DNA of 64,000 nt. Origin: Bondarzewia mesenterica. Taxonomy: Eukaryota > Basidiomycota > Agaricomycetes > Russulales > Bondarzewiaceae. The translations under genes were made by a program, and so were the position numbers. Location of the stretch: assembly GCA_004802705.1 (NCBI GenBank), contig SGPL01000003.1:129538-193537 (forward strand), written 5' to 3'. Shown piece by piece: positions 23,031 through 34,723 of this stretch. The notes beneath the pieces were generated by a model that was not told the DNA's origin, did no database searches, and was given only the letters and a program-made list of their open reading frames with translations. Position 1 is the stretch's first letter. Every line of letters starts with the position of its first letter.

Positions 23031-24272
23031 ATGACTGCTCTGCCAACCTCCTATAAAGCCAGTGCGTCCATATTTTTCATGCGTTTCCCTTGCGTAGACC
23101 TGACTGATAGCGATCATGAACAGTCATTTGCCCCGGTGTAAACCAGCCCTGGAAAGAGGTCACTCTGCCCATGCGCGAGGTCGCGCCGACAGAAGTTCTC
23201 ATTAAGGTGCATGCGTCGGGCATTTGTGGCTCTGACCACTTCGTGCAAGACGGCACCTGGCCAGGAATTACCTACCCGCGCGTGCCGGGCCATGAAATCG
23301 TTGGACGCGTCGTCGCGATCGGCTCCGGCATCGGTTTGAACAGTAGGTTTAAGGTCGGCGATCTCGCCGGCGTGGGCTGGAACGGAGGGTACTGTGGCGC
23401 CTGCGACCCCTGTCGGGTGGGCGACTTTTCGGTGTGCGTACTTGGACCCACGACAGGATTCACGCATGACGGTGGACACGGGGAGTACATTTACGCCCCT
23501 GAAAGATGTGAGGCCTGTTTTTCTGCAGCCGTCTCAATAATTCCGTACTAATGAGGTTGTGTGTTAGCCGTTGTGAGCCTACCAGAGGAAGCCCTGGAAC
23601 ACGCGAGCTACGCTGAGCTCGCTCCTCTCCTCTGCGCCGGCGTCACCGTATTCGACGCCATCCGCACGACACCTTTTATTCCCGGCGACATCTGCCTCGT
23701 CCAAGGCATCGGCGGGCTCGGGCACCTCGCCGTCCAATACGCGGCTAAGATGGGCCTCAAGGTCTACGCCGTGTCCTCTGGGCCTTCCAAGGCCGCGTTG
23801 GCGAAGTCGCTCGGCGCGTACGAGTACATTGACTCCAAAACGATAGAGGTCGTGCCGTACATTCTGTCGCTGGGCGGCGCGAAGGTCATTATCTGCACCG
23901 CGCCATCGTCGGACCGTATCAGCGCGCTTATTCCCGCTGTCGCACGGAACGGTGTCGTCACGCTCGTTAGCGCCGCGGTGGACGGTGACGTACGAGTCAG
24001 TAATCTCTTGATGAACATGAAACGTGTCACGCTTCGCGGGTGGTCTTGTGGAGTTGGGCGGGATGCGGAAAACTGTGTAAAATTCTCGATACTTGCGAGT
24101 GAGTTTTCAAAACGTTGATCTCGTCGACGATTTACTGATTGCTGTTTCATTTTTCACACTCGTAGATATCAAACCGATGGTGCGCGAGTACAAGCTCGAG
24201 GAGTTCATCGATGCATACGAAGACATGATACAGGGCGGGCCGAAGTTCAGAAATGTCATCGTATTCCATTAA
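23031..24272 (+). CDS. Zinc-dependent alcohol dehydrogenase (medium-chain)
   Basis: Four exons. The start MTALPTSYKA is split early by an intron. The catalytic domain reads GICGSDHFVQDG (catalytic-zinc Cys) and PGHEIVGRV (GHE). The structural-zinc loop CGACDPCRVGDFSVC keeps all four cysteines. The nucleotide-binding domain reads CLVQGIGGLGHLAVQYAAKMG. The last exons give LRGWSCGVGRDAENCVKFS, then IKPMVREYKLEEFIDAYEDM and GGPKFRNVIVFH before the stop at 24270. Both zinc sites are complete, so the enzyme should be active. Length is about that of the usual 340-360 residues. The sequence belongs to the broad GroES-like group in fungi; substrate is not predictable. Confidence 0.9.
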
Positions 24273-24886
24273 ACTAGAAGCTTGAACGTGGACTTCATCA
24301 TTAGTGTTGTAGAAGTAGATTTTGTTTCGCCCTGTCCTTTCATGAAAATGCCATCATAGACACCGCAACCTTCATTACTGTAACAGCATGAACATTAATC
24401 TCTTGCAATTGGGCGATAGCGAAATCCCTTGATACTGTCTGATAAAGGGAGGTGAGTCATACAACGTCGCGATTGCGACAAAATGAACAACTTTTTTTTT
24501 TCTACAGAATCAATCCCTCAGGCTCCCTCAGGTCAATCGGCAGCAAAGAATCAAACCTTCATTTGATCTTAAGCTGGTGGTGCTTGTTTCGCTCTTTCTT
24601 AGTGTCATATAACAGTCATCGTAAGTCGAAGTTTTCTGGCTTGAGACTATGCATATCCGATGCAGGTTGAAGCTTGCGGCTTAACATAGTCTCCGTAGCG
24701 ACCTACACAGAAGATAGTCGTTCTAGGCTTAACACAGAACGACTGTCTTCTCAGTTCTGTGTAGGTCGCTACGGAGGCTAGCTCGGTGGCGTAACTTCCA
24801 TTCCTTTGGATATTCTCTGGTAGTACATTTTACACCATTCTAACGCGACTGAATTGTCTTTTTCTCTTCTGGTTCTCAGCTGCATC
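24273..24886. other. Intergenic with an inverted repeat
   Basis: Besides the inverted repeat at 24691-24776 no feature is evident. The last 100 bases include the leader of the glutathione synthetase gene. Confidence 0.4.
24691..24776. repeat. Imperfect inverted repeat (hairpin)
   Basis: CTCCGTAGCGACCTACACAG and the next two bases (24691-24712) are exactly inverted at 24755-24776. An inner arm GATAGTCGTTCT (24713-24724) pairs with AGAACGACTGTC (24736-24747) with one mismatch, leaving an 11-base loop. One arm has a 7-base bulge. It could be a remnant of a fold-back transposon or a transcription terminator-like structure. Confidence 0.75.
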
Positions 24887-26623
24887 ATGATGAACTCGTT
24901 CGTCTCATGGCCTCCCGAGTTGTCATCGACGCAGGTCGAACAACTCACCCTCCTCGCAACGACCTACTCGCTTTCTCACTCTCTCTTATATCTCCCTCCC
25001 AACACCCCATCATCACGCACACCGCCAGCCCCGACGTCCGCCATTCACGCCCCCTTCTCCCTCGTCCCGACTCCAATTCCACGACGACTGTTCGATCTCG
25101 TCAAACATCTTCAACGAGCTTACAATGTCCTGTATTCTCGCATCGCGATGGACGAGGCATTTCTGGACGAGATCATGGATCAGGGCGGTGTCGCAGAGGT
25201 GGATAGGTTTACAGGCGAACTTTGGAGGAGATGGAAGCAGCTGAGAGGAGAGGGGATCGTGCAGGTGCGCCTTGTCCGCGCTCCTCCCTCCTAGACCCCG
25301 TGCATATGTGCCCCATGGAAAAAAGCCCCTGCAACTCGGCCTCTTCCGCTCTGACTATCTACTCCACCAACCTTCTGAATCCAACTCGGTATCGATCAAG
25401 CAAGTCGAATTCAACACCATCTCGTCTTCTTTTGGTGCGCTCTCTCAGCAGGTGGCGTCTTTACACAAGTATGAATTTCTCTCTCATCCTTTGAATCAGT
25501 GAGATGTACCGTTCTGATAATAAAGGGTGTAGGTATCTGCTCGCGTCTACGAATTATTTTAACACTTCGCCTATTCTGAGTCCTGACAATCTGCCACCAA
25601 ATGAGACCATTGCCGGACTCGTATCGGGCTTGGCGGCAGCTCACAAGGCGTATGGTGTTGAGTCGTGCGTTTTACTTCTTTCCCTCCCCTCTGCCAGTCT
25701 CGACTTGACCTGGCTCGGGTAGAGCGTACATTCTCTTCGTCGTGCAGCTGGGAGAAAGAAACGTATTCGACCAGCGGCTTCTTGAGTATGAACTTCTGGA
25801 GAAGTACGTCTCGCTTCCATTGCGTCTTACCTCATCTGACCAAACGATGCATCTAGACACTCAATCCACGTCCTCCGTCGCACGTTTAGGGAGTTGACTT
25901 CCTCTGCAACTCTCCACCCCACCACCCGGGCTCTCCTCATCTCCTCATCCCCATCGTCCCCACAGATAGAAATATCAACCGTGTATTACCGCGCGGGCTA
26001 CACCCCCACGGACTACCCCACGCCAAGGACCTATGACACACGGCAGCTCCTTGAGCGCTCACGCGCAATTCAATGCCCCTCGCTCGCACTGCAGCTCGCA
26101 GGTGGGAAGAAGGTGCAGGAGGTGCTCACGCGCGAGGGCGTGCTCGAGCGGTTCCTGCGCGCTGACGAGGGACTCGCGGACGTGCGCGCGAGCTGGATGG
26201 AGATGTGGGCGCTCGATCGCGGCGATGGCGATGGGGTGCGCCGCGCGGCGCGAGGAAGCGGACGGGCTCGTGCTCAAGCCTCAAAGGGAGGGCGGCGGGA
26301 ATAACGTATACAAGGCCGCGATTCCTGCGTTCCTAGATGCACTCCCTGCCCGCGAGCGTGCTGCGTGGATCGCGATGCGCCTCATCAGTCCCCCACGTGG
26401 TGTCGGTGGGTATCTTGTCCGCGCGGGTGCGGGTGAGGGCGGCACCGTCAAGTCCGAGGTCGTGAGCGAGCTAGGGGTGTTTGGATGGTCGCTATTTGGT
26501 GCGGGCGAGGTGAGTGAGGAGAAGGAAGTAGGGTGGCTTGTGAGGACGAAGGGGGAGGGCGTGGATGAGGGTGGCGTGGCGACAGGGTTCTCGGTCTTGG
26601 ATAGTGTTGTGTTGGTGGATTGA
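24887..26623 (+). CDS. GSH2: Glutathione synthetase, frame broken once
   Basis: Eukaryotic ATP-dependent glutathione synthetase, joining gamma-glutamylcysteine and glycine in the cytosol. Exons read VSWPPELSSTQVEQLTLLAT, LGLFRSDYLLHQ, IKQVEFNTISSSFG, GERNVFDQRLLEYEL and IEISTVYYRAGYTPTDY. These are followed by CPSLALQLAGGKKVQEVL, the glycine-rich LVLKPQREGGGNNVYK and VVSELGVFGWSLFG, with a stop at 26621. All substrate- and ATP-binding blocks are present. Between WALDRGDGDGVRRA and REEADGLVLKPQ the frame shifts by one base in the GC-rich stretch 26241-26250. No intron fits. One base fewer there gives a continuous normal protein. Start chosen at the first Met of the frame containing VSWPPEL; an upstream exon is possible. 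Confidence 0.88.
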
Positions 26624-27142
26624 GTTTTTTTTTCCCACGAGGTGAGTCTATCCGAGGTGGACATGTCACATCGCAGGCTAATATTGCTGCAATTTTTGAT
26701 TTCAGGAGCTGATCCCAACGTAAGAGTGATCGTGTAGGTCTATGGGAGCAGAAGAAGTATAATAATTCAATATTGGCGTGCAATCCTCAGGCAGATGAAC
26801 GACTTTTTCACGACATTCTACTCGTTCTCAGATCAGGCTCATGTGACGTTGGACTGCCCGTCTTGTGCACCTGCACTCTTCCTTTCATTTGCTAACACCG
26901 GGCATATTTGCGATTACAGTCTCACAGGACTCTTCCATAAATGAGTGCATGAGATTTAGGTGCGATGGTCTGACGTCCAATATGGTTCCTCCGACGTTTT
27001 CCCGCACTCCATGATTTCTCCGTGGGCTATGCCTCTGCTGTACAGGTATATGTCAATCGCCTTTCTGGATGGGTGTATTCTGGGTGTGCCATACACACAA
27101 CGTTCGGAACAGTCGAATTCCTATCCTTTGATCCCTCCGGCC
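26624..27142. other. Intergenic, GH131 promoter side
   Basis: No gene recognised. It contains the 3' end of the synthetase transcript and the upstream region of the GH131 gene. Confidence 0.4.
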
Positions 27143-28411
27143 ATGCCACGATTTGTAGCAGCTCTTGCCTTGGTGATCGGGACATCGGTAGCAGCGACAC
27201 CCGTCTTGTACGACGGGCGTGCGCCATTGAGCTTGACACCGGAAGATTTAGACTTATCGAGTGGTCCATTCCTCAGGTGAGTTGTGTACTCCAAAGATAC
27301 ATCGCGGGTGATGGATATGCACACATTAATCCGGTCTCGGTTGTCACAGCGTCGTCAAAGGCACTGAGAACGCAACTTACGTGCGCAATTTCTTTTGGAC
27401 TTTTCAGCGAGGGATCAGTGATGGTACATGTTGCTGACGATGTTCCCGCAGTACGACACCCTATTGGGACGGAACTTGCCTCCCACGTCCCTCTGGCCTG
27501 ACACCGCTGAGCAAGCGCTCCTTATCACCATTGACAATACATCAATCTTCACCCCAGGCTCCGGTGGTCCGCAATGGGGCTTCAGAAGGACGGAACTGAT
27601 TGCGCAGGGGGCGCCTTTGTCAAATCGCACGGCCTTCGACGCCTCCATCGAGACGGGTGTGACGGCATTTCATTTCTCGGTTCGGACGGACGAGCGAAGG
27701 CCGTTGAATTATGCACACGAGTATCAAAACGTATTTGTTGAGCCCACGGATGGGTCGCACGTTTTCGGACTGCAGATTGGTGAGCTCCGTACTGGTACAT
27801 ACTCGGATTTGATGCCGACCAAGTGCACCGCGATCTGCGTCGTGGGAATTCTACATGGTTCTGAATCAGGCACTCCGTTCAATACGACACCCATGGCATC
27901 TTCCTCACACTCCCTCAAGCTGCTCTCGCACGACCTCTCCGTCCTCTTTCACACGCCATTTGACCCTCTGACATGGCACAACTTCGCCGTCATCGTCGAT
28001 TGGACGGAGCACACCCTCCGGGTACTCTACTCCGTGGGCGCGACGCCTCTGCGTGCTGTCACGCCCATTGTTCCGAACTCAAGCGCTACGGCTGGTGCAG
28101 ATGGGCAAGGGGAGTTTCATTTTGGGCTGCTCAAGGTCAGTGCAACTTCTCTTTGTCAATTGTCCTCTCGAGAAATCATGACATGATGATGGAGATGCGT
28201 GATGGAATGTGCTGATGGACAGATGTGTCTGTGGCAGCTCCCGCTCTTGAACCCTAAGGACGCGCCCGCGGAGCAGTCTGACGTGGTCCATTACGGTATC
28301 CAGGAAGGCACGACTGAGGCGTTGGCTTATTCTGGAGTGTTCGTTGAGAGCGTGGACCGGGGCGTGAGCGTAGGGAATGGGCGTGTGATTGTCTTGGATA
28401 AATTGACATGA
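27143..28411 (+). CDS. Secreted GH131 beta-glucanase
   Basis: Starts MPRFVAALALVIGTSVAATP, a good signal peptide. The mature protein begins VLYDGRAPLSLTPEDLD, then VVKGTENATYYDTLLGRNLPPT, ITIDNTSIFTPGSGGPQ and GFRRTELIAQ, all hallmarks of family GH131. That family acts on beta-1,3/1,4/1,6-glucans and is found mainly in fungi. The middle exon reads ETGVTAFHFSVRTDERRPL and FGLQIGELRTGTY. The final exon ends GVFVESVDRGVSVGNGRVIVLDKLT at 28409. Introns at about 27278-27349, 27381-27451 and 28136-28225. Several N-glycosylation sequons. The known catalytic Glu and Asp positions were not checked. Likely secreted for cell-wall or plant glucan breakdown. Confidence 0.88.
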
Positions 28412-30132
28412 CAAAAGTTCTGGTAAGGGTTCTAATTTTGGTCGTCAGCAGATGATCATTCATTGTTCATTTTTCTGCTGTGATGCATACAGTAATACTC
28501 AATGAAGGCTTATTGAGATCACGATGCGACTTATCCAGTGAAGCTGGCTGTCCGACGATATTGGCATTGTGTTTCGTGCCTTAAATTTCCTTCAAGCATT
28601 TGAAATATGTGAATTGAATTTGTGAGTACCTGTCCATCGAAGAGTATCCTAGGGCATCCTAGGGCATCAGTGACTTATTTAATTAAGCGGCAACGGGAGA
28701 TACCATCTAGCTAGCCTGGCAAACTGTGATGTTCACTCGAGGAGAAACACACCATTCTTCATTGATTGCAGTGCTCCGATGATATCCCATATCTGAACTA
28801 AGGGATGTGGATATGTATCTCGCAACTAAAGAGGTAAGCACATAGATCTTTACAGTCGACGGAACTCAACTTTTTGGACCAAAGGGAGATTCTGTCACAA
28901 CTTGAAACTCTTGGTTTGTTCGAAGGTTGGCCACCCGAATCCACTTCAGTTCGGTGCCGCTGCCCAGAACACCCTTTCAATTGCGACTGCACCTGCAGGG
29001 TTCGCGCAGCAACATATCGGTCAACTTTCGACATTTCTGGCAGTCCACTGCAACAGTTCCGATGAGTTCGTACAAGCACATGCGTCGGGGTTCATTATGT
29101 CATTGCCGGCGCTGGCGTTCTGCGGTACAAACTGAAGTGGTATGTCCTACATAGCTTCGCATTCAATCACGCATTCTTGGATGAGTTTTACACTCTTGCA
29201 ATGCCACTTACCGCAAATTGTGGCGATGTTTTAGATGTCCAACAGCAGCTCTTCCATTGAGGCCTCAGCAAAATTGCCTAATTTTTGCCCTCAAACGAAC
29301 TATCGAGCATGTGTATCGGACAGTTTCAGATTGAACATTCTTGAAAACTTCTTCGCTGTACGTAGCCTATCTATTTCTTGTTTATAGACCACCTTGGTTC
29401 AACAAGCTGACGGAGAATATCGTCCGGCCTGTGATAGCAGCGTAGTTTGTTTGATGTCATGAAGTTATTGCGGGTACTCGTCCATTCATTCCGACATTGG
29501 CAGTGTACACGATGTACTTATGTCACAGGTACTTTGATCGGCGTGGCGGTGTGAGAGACTTGCAGTCGTGGCGCCGTACGTACCTTGTACAATTCTAGGG
29601 ACTTACAGAGGCAGTTCTAACAAACTATGAGCCGAATGTTCATTAGTCTGGTAGACCCTACCCTACACACGACATGCCCTAGTATGTCTTGTACACAAGT
29701 CGTAATGCGGTCTTCATCGGTCAGGCACTTTATATCCCAAATTCGTTGCGAACACGTAAAGCTTGGTTAACGTGGTAGGTCTTTTAGGAGACTTTCAGTT
29801 ACCTCAGGCTATTCTAAGTTGTGTCACTGAGTCATTTCTTGTTGCTTAACAGCCTGCAACTGTTCTGATTGAGCACATCATAGAGCGGCCCCAATGCGGG
29901 ACCGCTAGTAAGGTTAATCCGCCGGCGTTTTCTGTTGTGGACCATTGAATACTTGAGTTGGATCGCGGTCAATGGACGTTTTGGCTTGGTCTAAGTAAAA
30001 CCTGTCGTTGACTGTTATTTTGACATCGGCTGGGAGGCATCCAGGTTTATAATGAATACGGACCTCCAGACTTGAATCTCACTCCCCTTTCCCTGCACAA
30101 CGGTTTACTCACTTTTGCTTTCGTCATCCACA
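28412..30132. other. Long intergenic region
   Basis: No gene recognised in 1.7 kb. A frame at 28902-29135 contains protein-like text (FLAVHCNSSDEFVQAHAS) but no start, motif or continuation. A small repeat of ATCCTAGGGC occurs at 28647-28666. TTTATAA at 30046-30052 is a possible TATA box for the downstream esterase. Confidence 0.4.
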
Positions 30133-32646
30133 ATGCTTCTACCTGTGGCAGTATTGGCGACAGTAATTCTCTTTGTTGACCTATACCCTGGTGTTGTCGC
30201 TCAACACCCTTCACCTAATTCTTCTACCCTTCCAACTGTACGATTAGATCATGGAATATTCGTGGGCAATCGCAACGGCAGTGTCCATAATTTCTTGGGC
30301 ATCCCCTTTGCTCTACCTCCGTGCGTAATTCGTGCTGCAACGTAATCATATTTATTTACAGTGTTAACAGGACTGGTGACCGCCGTTTCCGTCTGCCTGA
30401 GCCAAACCTCCCATATAATGGGACGTATAACGCGACCGCGTTCGGCGATTCGTGCCCTCAACAGTCATCTCAAATTATCATTCCCAACGACGAAGCAGCT
30501 CAAGCTTTCAATGACTATGCGTTGTCAGCCGTCGGATCTGTCAACAACACAGAAAGTGAAGACTGTACGTACAGATATCAGATGTCTCAGTTGGAGATCA
30601 GTTCTTATGAGATTATAGGTCTTCATGTCAATGTCTGGGCACCTGCCAATGCTACCGCAGGATTAAAGCTCCCTGTTCTTGTGGTAAGATTATTCTCTTC
30701 ATGACATTCTTTCAAGGCTCGGATCTGATAAGGCCGATCTGGAATTGTAGTGGATATTTGGAGGTTTGATTTTTTTTCCCTGCACGCTGTGCGGTTTGTG
30801 ATATTGGTTTCGTTATAGGCTCCTTCGAGATTGGCACAGCAGCTGGGTGAGATCACGATTTTGACAGTTCATCATCTGCAGGAGCGCTAAAGCGGTTTGA
30901 ATACGTAGATTCAATGGCGGGGTAGTAGTACAGCGGTCTTTAGATTTGGGAACGCCTGTGATTTATGTGAACATGAACTATCGGTAAGCGAGTGCATATT
31001 TCCCTCTTGAAGGAGAAATCTATCTGACCGGATCACACACATAGACTATCACGTATGTGTCTGTCGAGTTTGCCGCCCATCATTGCTGTGGTCTGACTGT
31101 TGGCAAAATGCAGTGTTTGGTTTCCTCGGGGGTGAAGAGGTGAAGGCAGCTGGTGTCGGGAATCTCGGTCTTCAAGATCGTGAGCGCAGCATTTCCTTTC
31201 TTATGTTCTCCAAGCAGAAGGCTGATGCCTGTTTATCGCATAGAGCGTCTAGCGCTACAATGGGTGAAAAAATATATTCATGCCTTTGGCGGTGATCCGG
31301 AAAAAGTTACCATGCAAGTGATCCAACAAGGAATTTATTGCTTGGCATTACTGATCTTGAATTGTGCTTCTCTTTCAGTTGGGGACAAAGCGCTGGAGCC
31401 ATGTCTGTCGGCTTACACATGCTCACGAATCAAGGGAATCACGAAGGCCTATTCCAGGGAGCAATCATGCAGTCTGGCTCTCCCGAGCCTCTTGGCGATA
31501 TCACTCGTAACCAGCATGACTACGATACTGTTGTTAACGAGACCGGTTGCGCGAATGCTGATGATACACTTCAATGTCTGCGCGGTGTTTCCTACGAGTC
31601 ATTACAAGCTGCGGCAAATAAGAGTACTGGATTCATCTCTATGAAGGTATGTGATCGCCTCACACGTCAAATCATCAGCTTACCAGGTTATCTATCCCGA
31701 CTTCGTTCCTTCGCAAACAGTCCTTGAACTTGGTTTGGGGTCCTCGAGTAGACGGTGTTTTCTTGAAAGATGATCCTCATGTTCTTATTCAAAAGGGAGA
31801 CGTTGCGAACGTACCCTTCATCACAGGTGCGTTGTGAGTTCTCGATTTTGCAGGATATGTTGGATGAATGGATCACTTGAACGGCTAGGTAACTGTGATG
31901 ATGAGGGAACGCTGCCTTCCCTTGCACTCACAAACATCTCGTATGTCATCCTGACCGACAAATGATATCATTCCTGACACGGCCATGCTTAATAGGACTG
32001 ACCAAGAAACGCGCGACTATATGAGTTCAAACTACTTGCCCAAGGCGTCCGCCGAACAGATTGACCAGCTCTTGGAACTGTATCCTGCTGACCCCGCCAT
32101 GGGCTCGCCATTCGGCACAGGCGATAATAATACCGTGACCCCGCAATACAAACGAATTGCGGCCTTACAGGGCGACTTGTTGCTCCAAGGCCTCCGTCGC
32201 TTCTTTCTTGCGAATCTGTCGGACAAGCAAAATGCCTGGTCTTACTGTGAGTATATGTACCTTCCACTCCATTCACGGCATTCCTCATTCGTTCGATCAG
32301 CATTCAAACGTGGAAAATCGAAGCCGATTTTGGGCTCAGTAAGCGCTACTTGCTTGTGTATCCTACATCGATGACTGACGAGACGACCGCCCAGTACCAT
32401 ACGTCAGACTTGAACGGTATCTATGATTCCGTCGTCGGCAGCGAGCTGAAGGACTTCATAATACGCTTCGCCGTGAACCTCGATCCAAACAGCGGGTCGA
32501 CCGTCCACTGGCCGAAGTACACCCCCGAGTCACCCAAGCTGATGACTCTGTTGGACGGTCCCGTTCCCCTGAATATCACAGATGACGATTACAGAAAAGA
32601 AGCCATGGAATATGGAATCAACCTGATGTTGGAATTCCCTATGTAA
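30133..32646 (+). CDS. Secreted type-B carboxylesterase/lipase, copy A
   Basis: Alpha/beta-hydrolase of the fungal carboxylesterase/lipase family. It has a signal peptide (MLLPVAVLATVILFVDLYPG), then TVRLDHGIFVGNRNGSV and NFLGIPFALPP. Later exons give DRRFRLPEPNLPYNGTYNAT, SCPQQSS, VNVWAPANATAGLKLPVLV, WIFGGSFEIG, GTPVIYVNMNYR and VGNLGLQDQRLALQWVKKYI. The nucleophile elbow is WGQSAGAMS (31379-31405), the acidic residue lies in NCDDEGTL (about 31893), and the His is in YHTSDLNG (about 32396). The end is DDYRKEAMEYGINLMLEFPM. All three catalytic residues are present. The oxyanion motif is GGSF, not GGGF as in the other copies. The intron before the nucleophile starts with GC. By sequence it is closest to copy C, although B-D lie 17 kb away. 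Confidence 0.88.
31314..31378 (+). other. GC-AG intron in esterase A
   Basis: The 65-base intron starts GCAAGTG and ends TTTCAG, between GGDPEKVTI and WGQSAGAMS. No nearby GT donor restores the frame. The same position in copy C is also a GC-AG intron. Confidence 0.75.
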
Positions 32647-33082
32647 TATTGGTTGAGGGCTGCTGCTGATTTACTGGGACTTTTCTTCCATCTCATCCTC
32701 ATACTATGCAATTGGGATCTCTACTTATTTGCTTATCACTATGTAACATTTGGAAAATGTACGAGGACCGTCGACATTCACAATTATGGCAATCGCTGCG
32801 ATCATTGAGTTCAGTCTATCTCTATAAATGCAGAATTGTTCTAATGGCGACAGAGTAGGGCAGAGTGCCAGCCTTCCGTTTGTTGCAGTAAACCTTGGTG
32901 GATAAGTCCAGCCTCGAGGAGATACAATTCTGAAAATTATTGGTCAATATAATGGCATACATGGCCAAATAAAGCTCTTCAGCCACATATCAGCAAGATG
33001 CCCGTTAAGGAACCGGCGTGGATTCAATCGTCTCGATACTTATTTAAACGGATCCAGCCCTATCCAGCCTTCCTGCGCAGCG
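32647..33082. other. Intergenic
   Basis: No gene seen; the proximal part is the promoter of the CCDC25-like gene. The sequence is AT-rich. Confidence 0.4.
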
Positions 33083-34252
33083 ATGGTTTTGTTCTTTACT
33101 TCGACAGGCAAGTCTGACTACTGCACTACGCTCCACAAGAATTGACCATCAACGATGTATCATGTACACAGCCTATGATCCTCCAGTGACAATCTACATG
33201 GGACGAGACAAGGTGGAAAGTACGTGCGTAAAGTCCATCCAAGCTCCATGCATCTGTCCATCGCCTTTGTTCCATCATCTTACGATACATAAATTGAACG
33301 TCTTGAACTTTATCACCAACTTGATCTCCTCTCCTAGACGAAGATCTTATCAAATATGCGTGGCCTCAGGATGTCTGGTTTCACGTCGACAAACTCTCTT
33401 CCGCACACGTCTACCTACGTCTTCCCGAGTGCATCGCATCTTGGGAATCAATTCCAGAACCACTTCTGATTGATTGCGCACAGTTGGTGAAAGCTAACTC
33501 CATTGAAGGTGCGTAGGTCCTTCACATTGAGCGGTGTTTGTGCGGTGCGCAGGGATGAATGGGTCGGTCGTACAGGGAACAAGAAGGACAACCTGACCAT
33601 TATATACACCCCTGGGAGTAATCTCAAGGTACGCACACATCTCAACGGACTGTGTGTCAGAGAGCCATTGTCCTGAATGAGCTAGAAAACGGGTGACATG
33701 GCTGTCGGGCAAGTGTCTTTCCACAACGACAAACAAGTATGTACTTCCCCCCTTCCCCTCTTACATCCCTCCCCTTGGTCACCGGATCCCGCTTTATTGA
33801 CCCTTGTTTTTTTCATGACCTAGGTCAAACGAAGTACGTGTCCAACATTTTTTGTCTTGGCGTCTGAATTATCTATTCACCAAAGTTCGACAGTCTACGT
33901 ACCAAAACGTGAAAACCCAATCGTCAACCGATTGAATAAGACGAAAGTCGAGCGGGAGGTAGACCATGAAGCCGAGCGTATTGAGCGCATCAAAAAAGAG
34001 AACGTAGTTAAACGTGCGGCAGCTGCGCAAAAGGTGCGCCCGACATCCTAACCCTTTTATTTGAATCTTCGCATCCGTGATTTTATCTTACCTGGATTTA
34101 CGTCCGAGCAGAAGAAGGCCGATGCAGAGCTTGCGAAGGCCCGAGAGGCTGAGAAAGTTGCTCGATCATATGATTCGTTGTTCTCTCATGATGATTATGA
34201 GGATGATGGCCAGAAAAAGTCGATAAGAGAGCTGGAGGATGATTTCATGTGA
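33083..34252 (+). CDS. CCDC25: CCDC25/NFACT-R domain protein
   Basis: Conserved eukaryotic protein. The first exon (33083-33107) encodes MVLFFTST. After a GC-AG intron (33108-33171) come [16 protein letters not shown] and, in later exons, [46 protein letters not shown] and [19 protein letters not shown]. These are followed by [35 protein letters not shown], a Lys/Glu-rich coiled coil and a tail ending RELEDDFM. The [16 protein letters not shown] block is the signature of the NFACT-R (DUF814) fold. In animals CCDC25 is described as a DNA sensor; the fungal role is unknown, perhaps linked to tRNA or ribosome quality control as for other NFACT proteins. Stop at 34250. Confidence 0.9.
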
Positions 34253-34723
34253 GGATATTCGGAAGGTTAGTGATGTGTATATTCTTGCTTCACTTCGTAT
34301 GAATGCACTGTCCTTTTGTTCTCGGTCTTTGATCAGTCTCAGTTGGCGAGGCGGTACGTATCTTTACATTTGGAGGATCGGTGGTTAATGATGTCAGGGA
34401 ACTGATCTCCTTCCATTGCAGATGGAAAAATTACGCGCGAAGTAGATAAATATGTAGGTGGACGTATACCAGACAGAAAGAATATCACGGCAAGAGGAAG
34501 AAACAATAAGACAGTACGTGAACGCATCTTCCTTCCGCAGTTTCTGCTATGAAAGCTGGTACTCGCCACGTCTGAGCTGACTTCCGACCATACTTCTGGC
34601 CTCCCCCCCTCCCCCGCTCTTGGCCCTTCGCGCTCAGCGCTCAGGCCGATCAATCTGGAGGCAATACAAGCCATGCGATGAGCCGCTGATATCAGATACT
34701 GTGATTCTATTCCTGCGACACGT
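34253..34723. other. Intergenic between convergent genes
   Basis: Separates the 3' ends of the CCDC25-like gene and a small minus-strand gene. It includes a C-rich tract near 34600-34620. Minus-strand frames here give no recognisable protein. Confidence 0.4.

Noticed and set aside
26281..26718. Minus-strand frame of 145 codons
   Set aside because: Antisense to glutathione synthetase exons with GC-rich codons.
29885..29912. Imperfect palindrome with CGG and CCG ends as a regulator site
   Set aside because: Such short CGG-N-CCG arrangements are expected by chance at this length and nothing else supports it.
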